From Desulfocapsa sulfexigens (GTDB lineage: Bacteria; Desulfobacterota; Desulfobulbia; Desulfobulbales; Desulfocapsaceae), in contig DYNG01000023.1 of assembly GCA_020721165.1 (NCBI GenBank), positions 1 through 7,846 on the forward strand: a DNA stretch of 7,846 nucleotides. The letters run 5' to 3'. Below are positions 1-5,480 of the stretch, one piece after another. Below the pieces are notes generated by a model, which ran no database searches, was not told where the DNA came from, and worked only from the letters and a program-made list of their open reading frames with translations. Every line of letters starts with the position of its first letter. Positions within the stretch are counted from its first letter, which is position 1. The position numbers were made by a program, and so were the translations under genes.

Positions 1-495
1 GCGCTTGTTGCTGGCCACCACTACGCCGTTTCGCCTCCCCAGTCGCCGCCAGCAGCGCCAATCGAGCCGCCCGTCCTGCGCCTCAATCTCCAGACCTTGC
101 GCGATCAGCATCCCGCCATTCAGCGACGCATCCTGGAAAAATGCTGCTGGCAGATGGAGGCCCGCCCCCAGTTCAGACAGATAAAACTCCTGCTGGACCT
201 GATTCACAGCGGGCAAACAGGGGCCGAAATTCACCTCAGCCAGGGATTACGGGCCCAGAAAGGACGACAGGAGGTGATTTTCAGCTACCCGCAAGGAAAA
301 TGCAGTTATCGCGGGCGAATCAATCAGCATGAGGGCGCCTCTTGCTCACCGGTCATGCCTGTTTCCCAAACCGCAATCCCAGCCGCCATACGAGGCCAGC
401 AGGACAGGCCAACCAGGCAAATAATGGCGCGCAATGGCATGATGGCGGATGGAAAGAGAGGGGTTTCTTTACCCACGAAAGACACGATAAAATAA
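1..495 (+). CDS. tilS: C-terminal part of probable tRNA(Ile)-lysidine synthase (5' end outside window)
   Basis: The frame is open from base 1 and ends at TAA 493-495, giving 164 residues of a partial protein. Residues about 25-96 resemble the region after the catalytic domain of TilS: a Leu-rich stretch, then PAIQRRILEK, then FRQIKLLLDLIHSGQTGAE and a short LSQGLRAQK segment. TilS uses ATP to join lysine to cytidine 34 of the CAU-anticodon tRNA-Ile in the cytoplasm, so that it reads AUA. The ATP-binding SGGxDS loop would lie upstream of the window and cannot be checked. The last ~60 residues, after about position 105, are polar and Pro/Gln/Arg-rich. They do not look like the usual TilS C-terminal domain, so the true coding end may have drifted or the tail may be lineage-specific. 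The stop lies 20 bases before phoR, so the two genes could share a transcript. The identification rests on recalled family patterns. Confidence 0.66.
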   Translation, partial: ALVAGHHYAVSPPQSPPAAPIEPPVLRLNLQTLRDQHPAIQRRILEKCCWQMEARPQFRQIKLLLDLIHSGQTGAEIHLSQGLRAQKGRQEVIFSYPQGKCSYRGRINQHEGASCSPVMPVSQTAIPAAIRGQQDRPTRQIMARNGMMADGKRGVSLPTKDTIK

Positions 496-515
496 GATCA
501 CCCAAGGGGCTTACC

Positions 516-2321
516 ATGTCCAACCATCGCCTTATCTGGCAAATATTTCCCAGCCAGCTGTGTATCACCTGTGCCGCCCTGCTCGCCTTTACCTGGTACG
601 GGGCCTCCGCTGTTCACTCCTTTTATCTCGGCAAAATCACGACCGGCCTTGAAGAGCGGGCCCATCTCATCAGCATCCCGACCCGCGATTTTTTAGACCG
701 TCAGGATATGGTCGGCCTGCAGGACTTTTGCCAGCAGGCCGGGAAAGATTCCCATACCCGGATCACCATCATTGCGCCTGACGGCACGGTTCTTGCCGAT
801 TCCGATGAAGATCCCCGGCGCATGGAAAACCATAAGGACCGTCCAGAGATCATCGCCGCCCTGTCCGGAACAGCCATTTCCTCCCTGCGCTTCAGCCATA
901 CCCTGCAAAAGAATCTTGCGTACCTGGCCATCCCCCTCTATCATTTGCCCACCTCATCGGCCCCCGACACCATGGCCATCATCCGCACCGCCGTGACGAT
1001 CACTTCTCTGGAGGCAGCGCTTTCCGATCTTTATCGAAAAATCCTTTGGGGCTGTCTGCTGGTGGCCCTTTTTGCCGCCTTCATCGCCTGGATCATTGCA
1101 CGACGCATCAGTCAGCCTTTGGAACAGATGCGCCATCGTGCCACCCTTTTTGCCGCCGGGGATTTCTCAGAAAGAATCCCCAAACAAGGCGCGGCCGAGC
1201 TGCTCAATCTGGCCCAGGCCCTCAATGAAATGGCCGATCAACTGGATGAACGATTTCAAACCATTGTCAATCAGCGCAATCAACTGCGGACGGTCTTTGC
1301 CAGCATGGTGGAAGGCGTGCTTACCGTTGACCGTGAGGAGCGCATTCTCGACATCAACGAGGCCGGCTGCCGATTGCTGAACCTCCAACCTGAACAGATC
1401 AAAGGGAAAAGCATTCTTCTGACCGTTCGCAACACCCATCTCCAAAATTTTGTCCGGCATACCCTGGCCAGCCCGGTCTCCATTGAGGGGGATTTCAGCA
1501 GCCGTATGGGAGAAGATGGCCGCGAGAAGTTCTTCTTTGCGCACGGCGCCCGATTGCACAACAACCAGGGGCAGGTGACGGGCGCACTGATTGTTATCAA
1601 TGATATCACAAGGTTGCGCCGTCTTGAATCCGTGCGCCAGGATTTTGTCGCCAATGTCTCCCACGAGTTAAAAACCCCCATCACCTCCATCAAAGGTTTT
1701 GCAGAGACCCTGCTCGATGGAGCGCTCGATGAGAAGGACAATGCCCGAGCCTTCGTTGAAATTATCCACAAACAGGCGGAACGGCTGCACGCCATCATCG
1801 AGGATCTGCTGGCCCTGTCCCGGATCGAACAGGATACCAGGCATCAGGAAATCAGGTTGCAACTGCTGCCAGTTCAGGAAACGCTGACAACCGCTGTGCA
1901 ATCTTGCCTATTGAAACTCCAGCAACAACAGGAAGAGCGGATCATTGCCCTGGGGTGCGATCCCTCGTTCACGGCAGCCATCAACCCGCCGCTGCTGGAA
2001 CAGGCAGTCCTGAACCTGCTGGACAATGCCTTGAAATACAGCCCCAAAGGCAGTCCCGTAGCAGTTTCGTGCACAACCGATCATGATGAGTTTCTCATCC
2101 AGATCCAGGATCAGGGCATCGGTATTGCCGAAGCGGATATCAATAGAATTTTTGAACGATTCTACCGTGTTGACAAGGCGCACAGTGCCAAGATAGGGGG
2201 TACGGGCCTGGGACTGGCCATTGTCAAGCATATCATCGCCGCCCATCATGGCCGTATCACCGTAAAAAGCAGCCCCGGCACTGGTAGTATATTTACCATC
2301 CATCTTCCCGCCAGGAGATAA
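516..2321 (+). CDS. phoR: Phosphate-regulon-type sensor histidine kinase PhoR
   Basis: This is a complete 601-residue membrane histidine kinase. ATG 516 is chosen because AAGGGG (504-509) sits 6 bases upstream; the frame is open further upstream, but that extension overlaps tilS and is not membrane-like. Domains in order: membrane helix 1 (about 13-34); a periplasmic sensor region (about 35-173) with the DSDEDPRRMENHKDRPEI stretch typical of PhoR-like kinases; helix 2 (about 175-195); HAMP (196-248); a PAS domain (about 255-365); the HisKA dimerisation helix with VSHELKTPITSIKGF and phospho-acceptor His383; and the ATPase domain with N-box NLLDNALKYSP (500-510), G1 DQGIGI, F-box ERFYR and G2 GGTGLGLAIVKHI. 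All catalytic motifs are intact. The expected role is to phosphorylate PhoB when phosphate is scarce, under control of the Pst transporter and PhoU. The neighbouring porin and pst genes support the Pho assignment over another kinase of the same architecture. No response regulator gene is present in the window. Confidence 0.9.
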   Translation: MSNHRLIWQIFPSQLCITCAALLAFTWYGASAVHSFYLGKITTGLEERAHLISIPTRDFLDRQDMVGLQDFCQQAGKDSHTRITIIAPDGTVLADSDEDPRRMENHKDRPEIIAALSGTAISSLRFSHTLQKNLAYLAIPLYHLPTSSAPDTMAIIRTAVTITSLEAALSDLYRKILWGCLLVALFAAFIAWIIARRISQPLEQMRHRATLFAAGDFSERIPKQGAAELLNLAQALNEMADQLDERFQTIVNQRNQLRTVFASMVEGVLTVDREERILDINEAGCRLLNLQPEQIKGKSILLTVRNTHLQNFVRHTLASPVSIEGDFSSRMGEDGREKFFFAHGARLHNNQGQVTGALIVINDITRLRRLESVRQDFVANVSHELKTPITSIKGFAETLLDGALDEKDNARAFVEIIHKQAERLHAIIEDLLALSRIEQDTRHQEIRLQLLPVQETLTTAVQSCLLKLQQQQEERIIALGCDPSFTAAINPPLLEQAVLNLLDNALKYSPKGSPVAVSCTTDHDEFLIQIQDQGIGIAEADINRIFERFYRVDKAHSAKIGGTGLGLAIVKHIIAAHHGRITVKSSPGTGSIFTIHLPARR

Positions 2322-2330
2322 CTCTCCATA

Positions 2331-2366
2331 AAAAAAGCCGGCCTCGTCTTCACAGACGGGCCGGCT
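2331..2366 (-). terminator. Intrinsic terminator for the porin gene, between convergent genes
   Basis: Bases 2336-2343 pair perfectly with 2359-2366 (8 bp, GC-rich). After one bulged T at 2344, bases 2345-2349 pair with 2354-2358 (5 bp), closing on loop TCAC. Read on the minus strand, the stem is followed at once by seven T residues (complement of 2330-2336), the classic Rho-independent form. It lies about 95 bases after the porin stop and only 14 bases after the phoR stop. On the plus strand the 3' flank is CAAAACAG rather than a T-run, so termination of phoR there would be weaker. Confidence 0.88.
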
Positions 2367-2460
2367 CAAAACAGCGTTCTTTCTCCACCAGAGAAACCAA
2401 AGGAACATTTCTTCTGACGGAGCGATTATCCCGCTATGGAATTTATCCCGTTTATCAGGA

Positions 2461-3819
2461 TTAGAACTTGTAACTCACATCAAGCTGAAGAATGCTGACA
2501 TCGTCTTCTTTGGCAGTTGCATAATCCTCATATCGTTGATAGGCGAGATAGGTCAAATCCGTTGACCAGTTTTTGGTGAAATCATACCCAAGCTGGGCCC
2601 TCCAGCCCTCTTTATTGGTCTTGGACAATCCGTCACCGAAATCGGAATCAGAGAGATAGCCAAAGAGAGAATCGGCCTCAACCACAGAATAGGCCAGGCC
2701 CATCTTGAAATTGTTATACTTTCCGTCTATACCGGCCACCCAGCCCATATCGTTGTCTTCGGGCAGACCAGGAAATTTGCTGCCGGCCTGACCATGCTTG
2801 CCGCCGGCACCAAAGTTCATCCAGATCTGTCCATAGGCCTTCATCTTGACCGGACCAACCGGCATGCTGACATCGGTATAGATGTCACCAATGCTCAGGT
2901 CATACTCGTTCGGGTCACAATAGCCGAGACCGAAGGAGGACTTGGTTTTATCGTCCGCATCGTGATCCAGTCCCCACTCATCGCTGATTATTTCACTGCC
3001 ATAGGCCTGATATCCGGCCGCAACGGTGAATTTCCCCTTTTCGCTGAATGCGCCTCTAAATCCTGCCTGTCCCATATAGAGCATGGCCGTGTCGTCATCC
3101 TGAACGAATTTGGCGCCATAAGCGCCGGTGGTGGCAAAAAGGCCCTCTTTCTGGCCATAAGCCATAGTCAGACCGGCCAGCCGCACATCGCCATCCCAGA
3201 ATACCCATGAGGTTGTATAGGGATTTTCGGATTGACCAACCATAAAACTGAAGTCATTCCACTTATGCTTGGCATAGGCGTAATCAAGACGAATGTCACC
3301 GGTCTCAAAGGGTTTGGCTTCACTCCAGGTGTCATTGGTGCTGGTGGGATCATCACCGCCCGTCGCCAATCCTGCGGCCGCCTGCCAGGACTCAGTCTTG
3401 TTGTTCCAGACTCCGCCCAGACGGAAACGGGTACGGAACCGTTCACGGGTAATATCCTCACCCATCTTTTCTTTATAGTCCCTGTCCCGCATCTCATAAC
3501 GAACCCGCAGATCACCCTTGAGCTTGATCCCGTCAATGAACTCATTGCTGGAAACAGCAAAGCCTTTTTTGGCCTCCAAGGCCTCAATATGCTCGCCATT
3601 GGCCGCCACCTTGTTTTTCAGAAATTCCATATCTTCAGGCGCGCCCGCCTTCTGGTTTTTCAACATGTCAATCTCGGCCTGCTGGCTGGATACCTGGGCC
3701 CGCAACTCCTTTAACTCTCGTAAAATAGCGTCATTGCTCATTCCGCCACCGGCCATACCGGCCACCGGCAAAACCATGGTCAACCCCAGGGCCGCCACTG
3801 CTGATAATACCTTTTTCAT
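2461..3819 (-). CDS. Outer-membrane porin with N-terminal coiled coil, probable phosphate-linked
   Basis: This 452-residue protein has a signal peptide (MKK, hydrophobic stretch 4-20, likely cleavage after GMA at residue 23). Residues about 29-85 form a heptad-like, Leu/Glu/Lys-rich helix (LRELKELRAQVSSQQAEIDM) that could be a trimeric coiled coil. A barrel with alternating polar and aromatic strands runs from about 95 to the end, opening with IKLKGDLRVRYEMRD, a hallmark of the 'putative porin' (Porin_5-like) families. The last residues are SYKF, and the terminal Phe matches the signal for outer-membrane barrel assembly. ATG 3819 follows GGGAGA on the minus strand at about 5 bases. The gene is divergent from pstS and ends in a strong terminator, so it is a single-gene unit. 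Family membership gives diffusion through the outer membrane but not the substrate. Phosphate is inferred only from the location, by analogy with OprP/OprO-like porins, to which I do not claim homology. Confidence 0.87.
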   Translation of the reverse strand: MKKVLSAVAALGLTMVLPVAGMAGGGMSNDAILRELKELRAQVSSQQAEIDMLKNQKAGAPEDMEFLKNKVAANGEHIEALEAKKGFAVSSNEFIDGIKLKGDLRVRYEMRDRDYKEKMGEDITRERFRTRFRLGGVWNNKTESWQAAAGLATGGDDPTSTNDTWSEAKPFETGDIRLDYAYAKHKWNDFSFMVGQSENPYTTSWVFWDGDVRLAGLTMAYGQKEGLFATTGAYGAKFVQDDDTAMLYMGQAGFRGAFSEKGKFTVAAGYQAYGSEIISDEWGLDHDADDKTKSSFGLGYCDPNEYDLSIGDIYTDVSMPVGPVKMKAYGQIWMNFGAGGKHGQAGSKFPGLPEDNDMGWVAGIDGKYNNFKMGLAYSVVEADSLFGYLSDSDFGDGLSKTNKEGWRAQLGYDFTKNWSTDLTYLAYQRYEDYATAKEDDVSILQLDVSYKF

Positions 3820-3833
3820 CTTGTTCTCCCTTC

Positions 3834-3846
3834 TCTGTTAAACAGA
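3834..3846. repeat. Short perfect dyad next to the porin ribosome-binding site
   Basis: TCTGTT (3834-3839) and AACAGA (3841-3846) are exact inverted copies around a single central A. The dyad is immediately upstream of the porin Shine-Dalgarno sequence on the minus strand. It could be a small operator or a weak leader hairpin, but a 6-bp arm can also occur by chance. Confidence 0.35.
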
Positions 3847-3953
3847 TTTTTATTTATGATTCCAGAATGATAAAACACCGCAAGCCATCATCTAAAACCA
3901 GTTTTGACTCCCCATAGAGTCATTGCCAGCAAGTTACAGGGGGTTTTTTAGAG

Positions 3954-3986
3954 GAAGGTTACAACAAGATTAAAATCACATTAAAT
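3954..3986 (-). promoter_or_regulatory. Candidate Pho box (three 11-bp repeats) upstream of the porin
   Basis: Read on the minus strand there are three consecutive 11-bp units: ATTTAATGTGA (3986-3976), TTTTAATCTTG (3975-3965) and TTGTAACCTTC (3964-3954). Each has TAA at positions 4-6 followed by T or C. An 11-bp direct-repeat period is the known spacing of PhoB-family binding sites, and TTTAATCT fits the PyTTAAPyPyT pattern described for the cyanobacterial homologue SphR. A weak -10-like TAAAAA (3950-3945) follows on the minus strand. Binding by a PhoB-type regulator is inferred from the spacing and the neighbouring genes; AT-rich sequence can produce such units by chance. Confidence 0.42.
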
Positions 3987-4142
3987 TGCCACACAATACT
4001 TGGGTCATCCCCGGGTTGGAGATCGCCATTCCCAAGCAGGCAAAAATTCAAAATTGAGCAGATCACCATTAGCAGTAACCACTCAATATTTCCGCCGCCA
4101 AGGTCAATAACGATACAAATCCCCCCTTACCCTGTATTCATC

Positions 4143-4187
4143 TCCTAACACAATCCTCATCAAATCCTAACAGAAGGTGGGCATTAT
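4143..4187 (+). promoter_or_regulatory. Candidate Pho box and -10 element of the pstS promoter
   Basis: Three 11-bp units lie in exact tandem: TCCTAACACAA (4143-4153), TCCTCATCAAA (4154-4164) and TCCTAACAGAA (4165-4175). All begin TCCT; the first and third differ at only one base. The middle unit resembles the enterobacterial CTGTCAT plus four A-rich bases. CATTAT (4182-4187) stands 10 bases after the last 7-bp core, close to the spacing between Pho box and -10 in known PhoB-activated promoters, which lack a good -35. This would start transcription near 4194, leaving a leader of about 65 bases. Direct repetition is seen; PhoB binding is inferred. Confidence 0.58.
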
Positions 4188-4245
4188 GCGAAAAAGTTGT
4201 TCACCGGCCCCCCGCAATGAAGGGGAAGCCACAAACATTTTCTGA
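4186..4245 (+). CDS. Possible 19-residue leader peptide upstream of pstS
   Basis: ATG 4186 is preceded at 5 bases by AAGGTGG (4174-4180), a strong Shine-Dalgarno match, and the frame runs 19 codons (MRKSCSPAPRNEGEATNIF) to TGA 4243-4245. The stop abuts the pstS ribosome site GGAG (4247-4250), so translation of the two could be coupled. Against it, the -10 proposed above overlaps this start, so the frame would be transcribed only from a promoter further upstream. The peptide resembles nothing I know and has no run of a regulatory amino acid. Confidence 0.22.
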   Translation: MRKSCSPAPRNEGEATNIF

Positions 4246-4258
4246 TGGAGAAGAAAAA

Positions 4259-5254
4259 ATGGGCTTGAATAATCAGGTAATCGGCAAGATGATGAAAGGT
4301 GCGGTTCTGGCTGGATGCTTTACCGCCATCACCACTGGGGCTGCCATGGCGGGCGTGGAAGTTGATGCAAAAATACCGACATATCAGAAAACCAGCGGGG
4401 TGTCAGGCGATGTCAGCAGTATCGGCTCCGACACCTTGAACAATCTGATGACCTTCTGGGCCGAGTCTTTCCGCAAAGAGTACCCCAATGTCCGGATTCA
4501 GATCGAGGGCAAGGGCTCCAGCACCGCGCCGCCAGCCCTTATTGCCGGCACCGCTCAGTTAGGGCCCATGTCCCGTTCCATGAAGAAAGATGAAGAAGAG
4601 GCCTTTACCAGCAAATATGGTTATCCGGTGACCAGAATCGCCGTTGCCCTTGACTCCCTGGCCGTTTTTGTCCACAAGGACAACCCCATCACCGGCCTCT
4701 CCCTGCCTCAGGTGGATGCCATCTTCTCCAAGACCCATAAGGGCGGGATCAGTGAAGACTTCGTTACCTGGGGACAGCTCGGCCTCACGGCTGAATGGGC
4801 CGCCATGCCCCTCAGTCTCTTTGGCCGTAACTCCGCCTCTGGCACCTACGGATTCTTCAAGGAACATGCCTTATCAAAAGGCGATTTCAAAGACACCGTC
4901 AAGGAACAACCAGGCTCCGCCTCAGTGGTTATGGGCATTACCGAGGATCGCTCCGGCATCGGCTATTCCGGCATCGGCTACAAGACTTCCGGCGTCAAGG
5001 CCGTAGCCCTGAGCGCCAAACAGGGTGAGCCAGCGGTCGAGCCCAACTATGAGAATGTTTTGTCCGGAAAATACCCACTGTCCCGCTTTCTGTACATCTA
5101 TGTCGGTAAAGAACCCAACAAACCCCTGCCTCCAGTAACGGCCGAGTTTTTGAAATTTGTCCTGTCCAAGGCCGGTCAGGAGATCGTGGTCAAGGACGGC
5201 TATATGCCCTTAACCGCTGAAGTCGCCGCCAAAGAGCTGGCGAAGCTGCAATAA
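4259..5254 (+). CDS. pstS: Periplasmic phosphate-binding protein PstS
   Basis: This 331-residue protein is the solute receptor of the high-affinity Pst ABC importer. ATG 4259 follows GGAG (4247-4250) at 8 bases. An in-frame ATG at 4217 lacks a ribosome site and would put charged residues before the signal peptide. The signal peptide spans residues 1-31 (basic start, hydrophobic GAVLAGCFTAITTGAAMA, cleavage after AMA); there is no lipobox, so the product should be soluble. Family motifs are SIGSDTLNNLMTFW (53-67), which would form the first phosphate-contacting loop; EGKGSSTAPPAL; LGPMSRSMKKDE; FGRNSASGTYGFF (188-200), the Ser/Gly/Thr loop that binds the oxyanion; and SGIGYSGIGYKT. The C-terminus has DGYMPLT, as in PstS proteins of the 300-350 residue class. 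It would deliver phosphate to the PstC-PstA pore. The upstream repeats and divergent porin suggest induction by phosphate starvation. Confidence 0.95.
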   Translation: MGLNNQVIGKMMKGAVLAGCFTAITTGAAMAGVEVDAKIPTYQKTSGVSGDVSSIGSDTLNNLMTFWAESFRKEYPNVRIQIEGKGSSTAPPALIAGTAQLGPMSRSMKKDEEEAFTSKYGYPVTRIAVALDSLAVFVHKDNPITGLSLPQVDAIFSKTHKGGISEDFVTWGQLGLTAEWAAMPLSLFGRNSASGTYGFFKEHALSKGDFKDTVKEQPGSASVVMGITEDRSGIGYSGIGYKTSGVKAVALSAKQGEPAVEPNYENVLSGKYPLSRFLYIYVGKEPNKPLPPVTAEFLKFVLSKAGQEIVVKDGYMPLTAEVAAKELAKLQ

Positions 5255-5300
5255 GCCGTCGTTCAAAAATAATTCATACGATTCAATCGTTATTAGCGGC
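5255..5300 (+). repeat. Small stem-loop just after pstS stop
   Basis: ACGATT (5278-5283) and AATCGT (5285-5290) are exact inverted copies with one central C. GCCG directly after the stop (5255-5258) can pair with CGGC (5297-5300) to enclose it loosely. No T-run follows, so it is not a terminator by itself. It may protect the 3' end of a processed pstS transcript. Confidence 0.35.
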
Positions 5301-5306
5301 ATAAAG

Positions 5307-5356
5307 GGGGCCGTAAAGAACTGGCTGTAAAGTGCGAGTTATTTCTTAACGGCCCC
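5307..5356 (+). repeat. Long stem-loop in the pstS-pstC spacer
   Basis: Bases 5307-5320 pair with 5343-5356 over 14 positions with a single A/A mismatch (5315/5348). The base of the stem is GC-rich (GGGGCCGT with ACGGCCCC) and the loop is 22 bases. It is not followed by a T-run. An RNA structure that blocks 3' exonucleases or acts as an attenuator is plausible, since pstS is usually needed in excess over the permease. Confidence 0.6.
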
Positions 5357-5381
5357 TAATCAGCGGACAACAGAGACAAAA

Positions 5382-5430
5382 CAGGGCGTTTTCACTCCTT
5401 TGTGACAACGCCCTGATCTTCTGGTATTTT
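5382..5430 (+). terminator. Attenuator-like hairpin before pstC
   Basis: CAGGGCGTT (5382-5390) pairs with AACGCCCTG (5407-5415) without mismatch. Above one T/C mismatch, T5392 and CAC (5393-5395) pair with A5405 and GTG (5402-5404), around a loop TCCTTT. The 3' flank ATCTTCTGGTATTTT is only moderately T-rich, so termination would be partial. That fits an operon in which most transcripts end after pstS and a fraction continue into pstC. Confidence 0.55.
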
Positions 5431-5480
5431 GAAGAACAGTACCCAACCGCTTCCCCTCCTCACCGGACTTCGACGATCCC

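Larger units (their letters stand above)
3820..4258. other. Divergent intergenic region between porin and pstS
   Basis: This 439-bp stretch is visibly richer in A+T than the flanking genes and holds no convincing long gene. It contains a short dyad beside the porin ribosome site (3834-3846), a set of 11-bp-spaced repeats pointing toward the porin (3954-3986), a second set pointing toward pstS (4143-4175), and a possible 19-codon leader reading frame (4186-4245). A small GC-rich hairpin lies in the presumed pstS leader: 4206-4208 pairs with 4228-4230 and 4210-4213 with 4222-4225. I see nothing assignable in about 3991-4140. Confidence 0.8.

Noticed and set aside
342..515. Upstream extension of the phoR frame by 58 codons
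   Set aside because: It overlaps the tilS-like gene, its residues are not membrane- or signal-like, and ATG 516 has a well-placed AAGGGG site.
1167..1798. Two overlapping minus-strand frames of 165 and 172 codons opposite phoR
   Set aside because: Both are shadows of the HAMP, PAS and HisKA coding sequence, with no domain and no separate ribosome site worth noting.
3901..3950. Possible terminator made by CCCC and GGGGG followed by a T-run
   Set aside because: The stem is only about 4 bp with a loop near 28 bases, and it lies upstream of both divergent genes where a terminator has no clear purpose.
4217..4258. Earlier in-frame ATG for pstS
   Set aside because: No ribosome site precedes it, and it would add a polar, charged segment before the signal peptide.
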